Below are positions 1 through 13,200 of a stretch of DNA of 64,000 nt, in pieces. The translations under genes were made by a program, and so were the position numbers. A model generated the notes under the pieces. The model saw only the letters and a list, made by a program, of their open reading frames with translations, ran no database searches and was not told the origin of the DNA. The stretch's first letter is position 1. Each line of letters opens with the position of its first letter. Origin of the DNA: Amyelois transitella (Eukaryota; Arthropoda; Insecta; Lepidoptera; Pyralidae); contig NC_083510.1 in assembly GCF_032362555.1 (NCBI RefSeq), positions 1,949,501 to 2,013,500 of the forward strand, written 5' to 3'.

Positions 1-1206
1 CATATGCACCGCAGATGGTTCACTTCCTAACCATAATTTAAGTGACGCGAAAAGTCGTAGTTTTTACTAATGAAAAAAAATAATATAAAATATTTTTGTT
101 CTCGAATAGGAGTCACTCGTGTTAAAAATAATGTAATTGAATGTTATCATATTTTTACATGATTATAATAATATTTTAGCATGTAGTGTCGTAATATAAG
201 GAAACATCTGTGTTTGTGATCGCGAGAGCGAACGACCATTTCAAGATTGGGGAGCACTTTTAAAGGGTAACTTGTTAAGGGTTAAATTATTCGAATGTTG
301 ATTATTAATTTATAATGTGTACACTTTTAAAATGCTTAATTGTGTGATCTGATTAATTATTTGTATCTATCTACCCATAGATTGTATAAACTATGAAACT
401 GAATAAATGAATAAAAGTAAGATAATTGTTTGATTTTAATATTAATTACCTCCATTGTATTATATACAAAAAGCAGATTTTGAGACAAGTATTTTACAGA
501 GCATAATTTTTGTAAAATAGGTGTTATGTATGAATTGAATGTGGCCGCCTGTGGCTGTTCTGTAGGTATATGCATAAAAATGTGCAATAAGAAATAAAAA
601 TGATTGCTAATTTTCAACAATATATTTATGCAATCAATATAATAAAGTTTTTCTATAAGCATATTAAATTTGAATCATTAATACATTTGTCTAAAGTACC
701 TGTACACTTTCGTAGTTGTAAGATTTCATATTTCATCAACATATAATTACTCAAGATTTCAAATATAAATTAAATTTAAGTACTATCACTATTTTTCGTT
801 ACATTGTCACAGGCAAATCATCTCAGACCTCTTTTATACTTATAAACTAAAATATTTTAAATAATTTATCTTACAAATCAATTAGGACTCGAGTTTTGAC
901 TTAAAATTAATTGTATAAAAGAGCCTGGGTCTCCAAAATATCTATCTAAATATAAATGAAAGAGGACACTGACTAACTAACATATCAATGCAGTTCAAAA
1001 TGCAAGGGGTGCACTAAGAGAGAATTTCCAGAAATTCCTGCAGGCACTGAGCTTTGACTGCATTTTTCATCTTCTTCCTCAAAGAACACTTAAAGCTAGA
1101 TGGCCTTGACATGTGCGAAACACTTTACAGTAAACTTACTAAAACTCCCAGGCTGTTCATATATATGTATGTATCCTAATATTTAAAATTCGAACTCATC
1201 CTCATA
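1..1206. other. 3' flank of UPRT, no gene seen
   Basis: AT-rich DNA downstream of the UPRT stop codon. It probably holds that gene's 3' UTR near its right end. I see no conserved coding segment; the short ORFs have no recognisable protein character. Confidence 0.5.
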
Positions 1207-2710
1207 TCAGTCAGTGCCGAAGTACTTCTGTCCAAAGTGGTTCGGAGCGACGGGATGTAGTTCCGAAGTGAGTATCTTCATCTTTGGCACATAGTCCACC
1301 ACCGCTTGCACAGCCGCTGGAGTACAAAACAGGTTGGAGAGAATGATGCGTTCTTCTTTGACACCATGTTGGGTGAGGACATTGACAGCCTGAAAAGGAA
1401 ACTAGATTTAAAAACCTTTCAAGTTCATTAGCAAGTGTATTCAAAATTAATTTGTATCAATTCTTTTGTTCCGTATACTTCCACAGTACCAGAATAAGAT
1501 TATACCTATTTACTTTTTTAATTCATGTGGCAACCAAAAAATAGAACACTCAGAAATTCTATAAATTCAAATGTTACAACTTTTTAGCCACATTACTTTT
1601 TAATATGTCTATCTACATTCACAGAATTTACAGAATGGCCGCACTAACCTGTTTGACAGTGTTGCCAGTGGACATGATAGGGTACATCAATAGCACCTGC
1701 CTGCGTGCTATATCTTCAGGGAACTTGGCATACACTACATGTGCCTCATGTGTGTCTGTGTCACTCTCCACTAGGATCTTACCAATTCGGATGGAGCGGC
1801 AGCAGTCTCGGAGGCCCTAGAATATAATACCACTTTATAAAATATCTATTTGTATGGATATATATTTTGTGGGCTATGAGGTTTGCTAAAGGTTCACTCT
1901 ATGTTAGAGTGATCTTTGGGGTATGCATGAAATTTACTGATTATAATTATTTACTATTTATTTATTATTATTTACTGATTATGAAGTAATTTTTAATATC
2001 ATAAGTTTTAAGAGACAGAGTGCAGGTTTCAGACCTGTTCCATGGCTTCCCCAGACCGGACAATGGACACGCCACAATTTCCGGCTCCATATTTGAGACC
2101 CTTGTACAGAGCTCCGGTGGGGGTGACAACCTCGCAGTCTGTGAATGGTAGCTTGTTCAAACTCTCTTCAATTACAAGTCTGATCAGCCGATCGGCATAG
2201 AACTTGAAATCGCTCCTTGTTGTATTTCTGAAATAGTGTAGTTTATTTTGATTTTAAGTCCTATATTTGATTTTAAGTTGCCACTACACAAATTTGCTGA
2301 CCTTTTAGTACTTGTTGGTTTAAGGGAATGCATCCAAATCGATTGGGTGTTTTAAAAGATAGCTTAGAAACAGGCAAAGACAGAAGACGACTTGTCTGAT
2401 TCTTTCAAGAACAGTGATGTAGATAAATAGGTAAGATTTATGGAAGTGACTAAGGAAGAAGCATTAGTTTTACTATCACCTGATCGGGAATAACACTAAA
2501 ATTGGCAGAGATTCGACAAAATGTTGAAGTATTACTAAATATAGCTCAAAATATATAAAAGCGTGACCAAGAATAACCTCACTTGTCTCGGAGTATAGTT
2601 TGTAGCTCTTTTATATTATCGTTTGATGGCAACAGCATAAGACTGTCTCCGAATTGTTCCTTCACATCATTCATGTCCCATGGCCTGATGTCTGTATCGA
2701 TAATATCCAT
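1207..2710 (-). CDS. UPRT: Uracil phosphoribosyltransferase homolog (UPRT family), 4 exons
   Basis: Exons on the minus strand are 2710-2583, 2227-2035, 1816-1649 and 1389-1207, all with GT/AG borders and consistent phases, giving 223 residues. The product belongs to the type I phosphoribosyltransferase fold that in microbes makes UMP from uracil and PRPP (pyrimidine salvage, cytosol). The PRPP loop reads YPIMSTGNT at residues 152-160. In the bacterial enzyme this loop starts with Asp (DPMLATGG); the Tyr here matches the animal homologs. The C-terminus HPVAPNHFGQKYFGTD is the highly conserved family ending. The start ATG at 2710 gives a short N-terminus compared with the human protein, which has a long N-terminal extension. 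Drosophila has a related gene, krishah. Family assignment is firm. Enzymatic activity in animals is debated, so catalytic function is inferred. Confidence 0.9.
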
Positions 2711-4680
2711 TTTTAATTGAAAATAAAAACTGGAATTTAATGCTGCTCAACGAAATGCAAACAACTAGCGATATCAATAGTTGTCAATGTCAAATTTTAG
2801 TTTTGACATTAGACAGCTGATTATCTTTCGTTTAGAAATAGGAAAAAATCTCCATATCATTATATTCGCTATTATTTAGCGACTACCTCAAATTCGAATA
2901 TGTAAATAATGCATGTCAACCTACAAAAATTCACTGTTAATTCGCCTTTATTACCGCGTTAGAGTTCCATGACAATTGATTGAGTGTGCTTACACATTAA
3001 CTAAATAGTAAAAAGCAAAGTCGCTTCTCGCGTCTATCCCTGTCTTTATACATAAAATCTATGCCTTCAGACATAGGTGTTTAAAACTGTACATCTGATT
3101 TTGATGCAGTTTTTTTAAATAGTTAAAATAAATGGTTTTATTAAACCATTTATTTTAATAAATGGTTTCCGAAGTGGTCATTTTAGGCAGTAGTTATTCC
3201 CAATTTTTTTTTGAAGTCTATTTAAACTTGAGTTTTTTACTTAATGCGATTGTCTCTTTTAAATTTATTTCAAATCATAGAAGAATAGAAAAAAGAAAGA
3301 AATAGAAGCACAGTGGCGGAGGACGCAACTCTCTAGAAAATTATAATTCTATTTATTTATAATCTAAATCTAAAAAATTATGAAAATTTTTCGTCATTCG
3401 AGATGAGCTAGGTGCTAGGGCGGGATAGGTACAAGTACCACAAGAACAGTAAAACAAACAAAATGGTATACGCATTAACGCTTTATTTGCCCAGAAAATA
3501 CAAATTAATGATTGCAAGAATAATTCCACTTTCGTTTCGTATGAATATCTGACGATACAAATTATCTTTGTCCTGAATTTATTGTAACCACAAAACATTC
3601 TTCACAAAAATATATTTTTAATTATTTTACATTTCGAATATGGAACTGTAACCGCTAATTCGTCCTAGGCTGAACAAGATTTATATGATTCTTAAATGCA
3701 GAAGAAAATTATATAAAAAATATCTAAATGCTTCAAACGGTTTATGAAAATGTATGTTTTCTTAGATCTTCCATCTACTTTTAGGAGGATCTAGTTACAA
3801 GATACAAACAAGTGTATAAGTAAGCAATGCAATTTATACATATTAATTATATAAACCTCTTTGATCGAATCTCGGAATATAAGATAGTTCAATAAATAAA
3901 ATATATTATTTACTGAACAAACAACAATATTGTTCTTTGTGAAATCTATAGTAGTATTTTAGGAAAAAAAATCGTACAGTAATATCTGAAAGTGGTAAAC
4001 ACTTTTTAAGTAGCTAGTAATAAATAAATAATCAAAATCAGTAGCAATTTTATTCGAAATAAGTAGCAAGTAGGACACTAGCCTTAATTTGGCAGTGTTA
4101 TCAAAGTATTATCAAGTATGCCAGTATTTTTGCACTCCAAACCTGAATTTTTATAAATAGGTACCCAACCTTAATTTACACTTAATTTGTATGACAAATT
4201 TAAATATTTATGTTACATACCTGTTAGTTGTCCCATTTTAACATAATTTATAACGAAGCAATGGATTCAATAAATTAACAGCCTATATTCATAACATTAC
4301 CTAAAATTGTGACTCCTATGCGGTACTATAAGAAATTGACCTGGACTAAAACTAATCTAACTTGTATAATATTACCAAAATGGTATGTTTATCATTTACG
4401 TTAAAAAAAAAATGGTGTAATTAGATTATTTAGCTGAATACTACGTTTAAATCACAATTTTTTAAGTAGAAATTTTGACACATTTTCTTTGCCAATATTT
4501 AAAAAATAATAAGCGGCTTGTATAATCTTATGTAAGTATTTACAATGTGTCCTGGTTTCATAATTTTGCTTGGTAGTTAGAGATTTTAGAAAATTATTGG
4601 TACGGGATTGTACAAAGTGCCTGGCCGATTGTTAGAGCACTTATGATTTCGCTAACTACCGTACAAAATTCAATGTAGCC
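2711..4680. other. Intergenic, AT-rich; UPRT upstream region
   Basis: Contains the UPRT 5' flank and a perfect small hairpin at 3123-3158 (16-bp arms, 4-nt loop). Beyond that I see only low-complexity AT-rich sequence and no supported gene. Confidence 0.4.
3123..3158. repeat. Perfect short hairpin, 16-bp arms
   Basis: Arms 3123-3138 and 3143-3158 are exact reverse complements around the loop tatt. The arm carries aaataaatggttt. It is AT-rich and short, so a chance or slippage origin is possible. Confidence 0.6.
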
Positions 4681-4742
4681 TTATTGTACAAGCTGGGGCT
4701 GCCAACCTGTCACTTCTTGCGGAAGCACACTCTTGGGACGCC
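4681..4742 (-). CDS. Candidate orphan terminal exon, unknown gene
   Basis: On the minus strand a good acceptor (TGTTTTAG) precedes an exon starting at 4742. In the phase with two bases to complete a codon it reads RPKSVLPQEVTGWQPQLVQ and then TAA at 4683-4681. The segment and the 120 bases after it are less AT-rich and less repetitive than their surroundings, like a coding end with a 3' UTR. The nearest upstream minus-strand gene is the elongase, whose own stop is at 7244, so this could be an alternative last exon of that gene, an exon of an unseen gene, or chance. Another phase would give an ending in KK. I do not recognise the peptide. Confidence 0.25.
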
Positions 4743-7243
4743 CTAAAACATTTTGTTGTCGTCATTAGCGTCACTATACTAGTTAAGTCTAAATTGCACA
4801 CGATAAAAATCGGGCGAGACCTACCAACTTACAGTCAAACTTTTATGACTGGTTAGGTGACCATTTATTATAATCATTTGAATCTAGAGATAACGCGCAT
4901 CCCTTTAAATCCTTCAAAATTGATTCAGAATCAAATGGAACATGAATAAAAATGTTTACAAAATTGTAAAAAAAAAACATATAAAAAGGCGGCTTTTTTT
5001 AGTTTTGGAAGAAATACATTCCAATTAGTAGTCATTTTTTTTTATCTGGAGAAAATAATCGTATTGATACAGAGAGACTTGTATGTTGGAACAACAAAGG
5101 CATTTGATAATGAGATGGTGGAAGATACAATCGAATTTGATCCTTATGCTTTTGCAAAACGGCATACCTTAGCACTTGGGCATAAGTTGAAAGCACATAA
5201 CAACATCTTGTCTTATGTCGGGACACTGAACCTCAACTGTCAATTTCTGAAGCATTAATATTGCTTATTCCACTATCAGGATTACATTTCTTACACTTTG
5301 TGCACTTGTTTTACAAGCGTTTCAAAGTATTAAAACTATTCCTATGACCACACTCGTGATCTTAAGCAAAAAATCCCATAACTTTTAACTGTACAGGTTG
5401 TTAAAACTATCCATTTAGAAATAAATTATTTAAAAAAAATCACTTTTTGTAATAAATATGTTAAACAACAACAACTTAGATGCTTTTATACAGGTCGGGA
5501 TGAAACTTTAAGCTTTAGGTTTGAATACGTAATTTTGTACGTACTGACAGATTTCAAATTTAAGTTATAAATATTCGTATTACGACAGAGGTTATACCAA
5601 TAAGAGGTTAGCAAATGCGAATTATAGTTTCTCTTGTGACATAGTTCGTATATTTCCTTATTAAACACCATCTATAGTTACGAATTACAGTTGGTTTAGA
5701 TATGTAACTTCTTATTTAGTTTTATTAGGCGCAAGATGTCGCCAGTTGCACTCATTGCTTGGTTGCGATATTTTGATTATTTCGAGGAATGCTCGCTTTT
5801 GCTAACCCATTAGGTTAAGCCGCTAACAAAATGAAGATGTATTAAAGCACACGACAGCGCAAAAAGGAAGGCATATGACATTATTCTCCTATCAACGTCT
5901 CTTGTTGAACCCATATAAAAGCCAAGTTAATAGTAACGCCCAGTTGGATAAAAACGTTTTAAAACTAAAAGTAAGGACTGTTTCTTTGTAACTACCACAC
6001 AAATAACATTGAACGGGTAGTTACATTTAAAACATTTTCATCCAACTCGCTGAAATATCCTTTGCAGAATATATCACTAAATAAACTTTATCATTGAAAA
6101 TATTCAAATTTAGTGAGCGTTGTTTGCTTAGATTTATTTTACGCTGTTTTTTTAAAGGATGATTTAAATGCAATATAATTTGTTTCTGATAAATGACCAA
6201 AACAATCCGGTAAAAAAGTAAATTAAGTGATATATTTCAAAGGATCACTGTATTCCATTCCATAGGAAGCGTTAGCGCAAATTCGCAAACAAATATGGAA
6301 TGTCCCACGGTCGACGCCCGACTGGGCACACCGAGTGGTCATATTGGCCAAATGTGTCCCAATATTTAATTAAATTGGCCAAATGTGTCCAATATTTAAT
6401 TAAATTGTTCAAATGTGGCCAATATACCAGATCACATTGGTCAAAAGTTTGCCCAACGTGGGCTCGCGTCTCGTCTTTTTCATTTGAGTACTTTGATTAA
6501 TAAAAATAAACATACAAAAAAAAACGCAACAGATTGTAAGAATAAAGGTTAAAAACATGTTTACAAGGTTAAAGGTTAGAAACAATGAAAAGTATATACA
6601 ATAAAAGATTTCTAAGATAATTTTAAAGGGCTTCAAAGTATAGAGGAAAACGATAACAGAAAACAGCATGCTTGAAGGTCAATGTTACTATGATGGAGCA
6701 TAAGGTCAATGAGGAATTTGATGTCTATTGTTCAATCTAGCTAGAGTGCGCTAATGGAACTTGACGTCTAGGATTGTCTATTAGTACCTAACAAACTGTC
6801 TTTAGAATAGAAGAATTATAAACCTAGATTTTTGTATCTGGGTAAAAGACTGATAATCTTAATGTTACAAGATATTATTTCTAGTACTATCGCAGGCCAT
6901 TGGTTGATTCACCCATTAAATTATTTGTATTGATTGATTGTACTAATTTATTAACATTATAAATATAACGCGCCAGATACTCTAGTTTTCATACAACTTG
7001 ACAATTCACCCCAAATGTTCATCTTACTTATAACTGTCACGAATAAATAAAGACTTGATCAAATAATGCTGTCAGAAATCATGGCGCGAAGAAATCACAA
7101 CTTCACACATGCGCATCGCGCCTACTAAGCTTACAGCAACTAAGTTCATGTAAACATGTATTTAGCCGAGACGACAAGCCGACCAATCGGCCGATAACCA
7201 TTACCTGTACATTAAAACTAACACATATCACAAGCTGAATCGA
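4743..7243. other. Intergenic region 3' of the elongase gene
   Basis: Holds the likely elongase 3' UTR near 7000-7243, an imperfect minisatellite at 6343-6460, and a 64-codon open frame on the plus strand (5064-5258) starting only from TTG, with no recognised family. Nothing else is supported. Confidence 0.4.
6343..6460. repeat. Imperfect ~30-bp minisatellite, about 3.7 units
   Basis: Units begin with attggccaaatgtgtcc and continue into aatatttaattaa. The first two units are nearly identical; the third and fourth are diverged (attgttcaaatgtggcc, attggtcaaaagtttgccc). Confidence 0.75.
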
Positions 7244-10200
7244 CTAGTGCGCAGCGACGACGCCATTCCTCTGTCTGGGATATCCGTTAACCTCAATCTT
7301 CTTGGCGCGGGGGATTTCTGGCATGGGATCTTCTTTGACCTTCTTGCCTTTGGGGGCGAGGTAGGACTTGTAGAAGAATTGGGCGAAAAGGACGAAGTAG
7401 GAGAAGTACATAGTCATGGAGAGTTTGATGTTGATGTTGCTGATGTGGCAGGAGTGGGGCGGGGCGGTGGCCATGTAGTTGTGCGCCCAGATGTTGATGG
7501 CGCAGCCGACGATCATCTGGGTGAGCTGCAGGAAGGTGATCGTCATCGCGAGGAAGCGAGGGGGGCGCTTGCCCATGCTGATGAGCGCATAGTACGAGTA
7601 CATCACGCTGGAAGAGAAAACATCAATGTTGATTATGATTTTACATAAATATATCTTGTAACAAAACAAACCTGTTCTCTGTTTAATAGAAAGGTTTGAC
7701 TGTTAGATAATGCTTTTACCATAAGTCGGCAAGTGACTAACGGTTTTTTAATATTGAACAAGGAAATTTAAATAAATAAAATAGTAATACGAGTATGTTC
7801 ACAACAAAATATTATATTGATAGTCGTTTGTAGACGGATAAAGATAAATAAACAATTATGTGCGAAACAAATTACACAACTGATCTAGTCCCAAAGTACA
7901 AGTAAGTTTGACATCTTCTTTACCATTTTTAGAAATAAAGTTGACAAGAATTTAATTGACGTCATCATAATATTTGTTTTCTTAACAATAACGTCTTACA
8001 TATTAGTAATGATTGTGTATTCACATAACTATTGTAGAGTTAATTCAAATAGACTGATCAATTAGATTCAATAAAATATACATTTCTGCTCTCCGTTATA
8101 GAATAAATTCATCAGATAAATGTATGTTCCCAATCCCAATAGTTATTTTGGCTCTAAAATCTCCACTGCATCCGGTGGAAACCGTAGTCGCTTAAAATAA
8201 GCCAACATTTAGCTCAAGACCGAGCAAATATAATACAAATGTTATCGATATGAGAAACGCAAATGGAATAATATGAATACCATGTTACCATTACAGCGTA
8301 ATACAGTCATAAAGTAGGCGGAGTAAATCGTAAATCTCCAGTAAACTTCTTATCAGCACAATGTTCCTATACTTAATTGTAAACTTGTAATAAAACAGTT
8401 GTTATCGTAGATTATTAAGATAACAAACATGAAAATTGCACCCTTATCAATAAATATTATGAAATATAATATCAAAGACATTTGCCTCCGACTATAATAA
8501 TCACAGATTGATAATTTTAAAGTTCGTTATCCTTGATATACGTTAATTAGTTTTTCACGGGCTTAAACGAACCCTTAAATTTTAAAGATTGAGTCACATC
8601 TATGAACTTAATAGTTCATAACGAGGATCCAACGCGCTCAGGAGATGTACTCAGTGAAGGAGTACCAAGTATACTGCAGCACGGTAATGTGGTAGCATCA
8701 GAGCCTTCTTTAAAAGACGCCGAAGACAATTTCTTTAAAACGCTATTAAATTTTAATACATACATACATACATATGATTACGTCCATATTCCTTGCGGAG
8801 TAGACAGAGCCAAAAGTTTTAAAAAGACTGATAGGCCACGTTCAGCAATTAGGCTTTAAGATTTGATTCGAATTAAGATTCAAATATGACAGGTTGTTAG
8901 CCCATCGCCTAAAAGAAGAATCCCAAATTTATGAGCCTATCTCTCAGTCGCCTTTTACGACATCCATGGGAAAGGGATGTAGTCGTCCTATTCTTTCTTT
9001 TCTAACGGTGCCGGAAACCACACGGCATAAAATTTTAATGTATTCAATAAAATCTCACCTATGAACGCAGTAGTTCATAACGACGAACCAACGCGCCGAC
9101 GACGTGTACTCAGTGAACGAGTACCACGTGTACAGCAGCACGGTGATGTGGTGGTACCAGTGGAGGAAGATCAGCGGCTTCTTGCGGAGCACAATGAACA
9201 CCGTGTCCCCGAGCTCGGGCAGCTTCGACAGCACGAACATGCACGTCCAGAAACCGGACACTTTGTCTTGCTCGATGAAGCTGTAAAAAGATTAAAAGAA
9301 ATAAATAAGGACCACTTTCAAAATTCAAAATTTTTATTCATTATTATAGGATAGGCACTTCATATCGCTTAATAATTGTCAAAACGTTTGGTTTCACAAC
9401 ATTGGTTGACGTCAAATAAATTACTTAAAACTAAGTTTACTGCCGCTTCCAAGGCGTCAGTGCAGAAGAAGCGGTAACAAACTGCACAGCAGCATTTTCT
9501 TCAACAACGTCAACTTCACAATTTAGAATAGAATATGGACGAGAGAATACATTGTTCAGATTAATATATTTATATGAGATTTTAATATTAAAAAAAATAT
9601 ATTAACACTTATTAATAAAGACGTGACTAAGGACTAATAAAAGTATTTGAATATCGGCAGAATGTAATTTTAAACAGCGATCGGCAGAATGTAATATAGA
9701 GCCAAAGCGATTAAATTAAGTTGGCTTTGAACTAGGTGCGGAGAAAGATAATAATTTAGTTAGTTCTTCTGAACAAAACAAAAGGTGGCCGCATCTACAT
9801 GGCGTGGTTAAAAAAGGTTCTAACGTAATTGTGTTCCGTTATTTACTAGCCTAGCTACCTAAGCAAGGCTAGTAAATAACGGAACACAATTTGAGCCTCT
9901 AAATTAATCTTGTGTCACAGAAGGTCAGTTATATCCTTCGATTCACTGATAGACGTTAAAAGGCAAAGTCGAAATTTCAATGAGGGCAATAAACATAGAA
10001 ATATGACATACGATGTTTACATGTTTTAAAAACACTTTGTTTCTGAAGCATACTCGTGTTATGTTAATAATATTGACGTAAGAATAAACACATCTTCAAA
10101 AACATGCATGAACTTAGAACTTACAAGTAAAAAAAAATAAACAAAAATGTTAAGGATTATGTTTTAAAAGTTGAATATATAATTAAATAATTTTGAAATA

Positions 10201-13200
10201 ACTTGACAATGGCAAAAATTGGCATATGCCAATGCCAGGCATATTGTTCTCTAACAATGGATCGCGTTCAATGTACCTCGGAAATCGGTGACGTCAAATC
10301 TGTGATAATGTTGATATTTAAAGTTAAATTACAGGATATGGCTTGTAGAAATAAAAAAATTACAATGTTACTTTGATTAGTAGGTTTTTTTTTATATTCA
10401 TGTTGTTTTCATCATTTGTCGATATGAACAAAAATTTAACCACATTATGATTTAAAAAAAAAAACAAACACATGAAGGTAGGTTTATTGGAAACATTTCA
10501 TTGTGTCTCAGTAACTTTTTTATGCATACAATTTGAAATGTTAGATATCTAAATATCTATTCGAATGTCTATCTTATGCTCATTGCTAAGAGAATAAAGT
10601 GTTAATTTATGAGTAATCAGTAATCACACTATTGATTTTTAGTTTGCCTAGGTTTGACCTTTTTGGGAGTCAACGTGCTAGGACATTGACCGGGCATAAA
10701 TCACTTTGTTCTGCTACTAGCTCAAATCATTTTACAAGGAAGAAAAATGATTCAACCATATGAACTTCTAACATAAGCGTCAACATGAGGCCTATCTTTT
10801 ATCAGTGAGTGGCAGCTGAGATAAATAATACATACATATACATATTTAGCATATAGGTATAATACAAAAATTTTAAAACTTTTTGGGCTCCTTAGCTAAA
10901 TTGAGAAACCTACACATAACTTCCTAGAGTTCAAAATAAAATCAGCTTAAAAAAACAACGTGCCAAAGGTTTTTAAGGTTTTGATTTCAGCTGAAAAATC
11001 CAGTTTCAGTCGGTCATTATAAACCACGTATACAAAAAGGATGTGGCCGATCGATCATTCAATTCGTAGGTCATGACTACATTGGCTGTTGGGCCAAGAC
11101 CGTCAATTTTGCGAACCGGTTCGTTCGGAAGTACACGCGAATCGCCAAGCTCGGAACGAGGTCAACGAGCAACGTAATTTTAAGCATACATAGTTTAAAC
11201 ACCGTTGGAGAAACTAAAAGATGCTAATTAAGGAATGATAGTGCTAAAGTGTAAAATACAGAAATAAATGAAGGACGTGTCGTTATGATTAAGTCTCAAT
11301 AACCAGTGCTTTTAACTTTAAAATTGTGCCTCCTGGCTCTAGTCCCGGTTGCATCCTCACCCCTCTGAAGAGGAACCCGCGAGTAAGCCTTTGACAATGG
11401 ATTGGGTGAGTCAGGTTTTTAAACGAAGCAACTCTCATCTAACAAACTTTAAAATTGTGTAATTATAGAAATTATGAGATTATAAGGAAGAGATAAGCTT
11501 TCTTCTATAAATCGATACTAAATACGATAACTATGCAGCAAATAAATCCAACAGGTGGCTATAGGAACTTATTAAGGTTGCAGAGACGATAATGGCTTCC
11601 AAGCGTACGTATAGGAAACTAAATCATTTCTCTGGGAAGTCCCGTGCACTATATTTATTTGGAAAATTAGTTCAGTGTTAATATACCCTTAAAATATTCG
11701 TCCTTTTTTACACTTCGAGAAATCTCTCAACGCTCTAAAGTCTAGAACGTTAATTACACGTTATACCAGCGTTTAGCACACAGTTTCAACACCAGCTTAT
11801 TTAACCCCAGCCAGTATTTATCCGCAAACACAGGTTTTCCGAGAAATTGCGTCAATTGACGCCGTGCTGACCGCTATTGAATAGAAAGTGGTGGATTGCG
11901 TAATTTGGAAATGCGTCCTCTCTGTGACGACACTAGACGTGGCCTGCATCGTACTCATTGACACACATGTACATACATACTCGTCTTTATCCCTCAGAGG
12001 ATAGATTAACAGAAGATGCATCAGCACGAATCATTACTGAGTAGTAAAGTTTTTATTATATGCGAATTCACGCGAAAGTAATTTATGTGTAATGTAAAAA
12101 AAAAACTTCTAAAAAAATGTGTTAAGTTCTGGTCAAATGATCCGGTCTAAGTCATCAATATGACCAGTACTGGAGCTCGTTCACCGCTTCTGTAATTATC
12201 TAAATTAAAATCTCCATTATCAAAATCACCAGCAAAAACAAAACCGAGAAATGTAAGAGTTGACTATGGAAGTTGAAATAAGTTATTTATATTACTATAC
12301 ATAAGACGAAGTAGAAATAACTAAGCAGAAATTGCCTAGAGAATTTCTTCTGGAAGGAATGTTGCTGGTAACTTTATTACTCAACCTGGCAAAGTAGGTA
12401 TCTAGTACTAATACAGCACCCAGTGACATAATACAGATATGTATGTACATTTGCAACATTCAGCCATAAATGTCCCTAACATAAATAATGTATGTATGTA
12501 ACACTCGCCACATTAAAGGGACAAGAGATGCCTTAATGATACAGGCGTATTAGAAATCCGATAAAAACCCAATTGGTTCGACGCAAAATCGATTGTTTCT
12601 TGTCGAGGTCTAAAACATTAGCCGCATTTCAAACTCGTGTTCCGGTTCCGAGCGCAATTTTATTCATCTCGAATGAATGACGTAACGATTATCTCGATTT
12701 GAGAGAATTATTATACTACAGCGTTCTTGGATTTTTAAGATGATGTACGTGATCTACATGGGTATGAATCCGGAAAAAATGAACATAAAACTGTACGGAT
12801 GGAACTAATACGGTAATTTGAAGTAAAACTCTTTCTAGAACACCAAGAATTAAGTAGATTGAAAAGAAGTTTTCGAGTTTTATCTCAACTAATATAACTA
12901 ATGTGAGAGTAAAAGCTAATCTACATACATATGGTCACGTCTATGTCCCTTGCGGGGTAGACAGAGCCAACAGCCTTGGAAAGACTGAATAACCACGTTC
13001 AGCTATTTGGCTTAATGATAGAAGTGAGATTCAAATAGTGACAGGTTGCTAGCCCATCGCCTAGAAAAGAATCCCAAGTTTGTAAGCCTATCCCTTAGTC
13101 GCCTTTTACGACATCCATGGGAAAGGAATGGAGTGGTCCTATTCTTTTTTGTATTGGTGCCGGGAACCACACGGCACCAATACAAAAAAGCTAATCTCTT

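Noticed and set aside
5064..5258. 64-codon plus-strand frame with fairly protein-like composition
   Set aside because: It starts only from TTG, has no recognised family and no splice partners; too weak to call a gene.
7247..7648. 133-codon open frame on the plus strand
   Set aside because: It is the complement of elongase exon 4, whose minus-strand reading is strongly conserved; the plus-strand peptide has no family character.
8600..8730. Mutually exclusive alternative elongase exon
   Set aside because: In-frame stops and a destroyed splice donor exclude coding use; kept as a dead duplicate.
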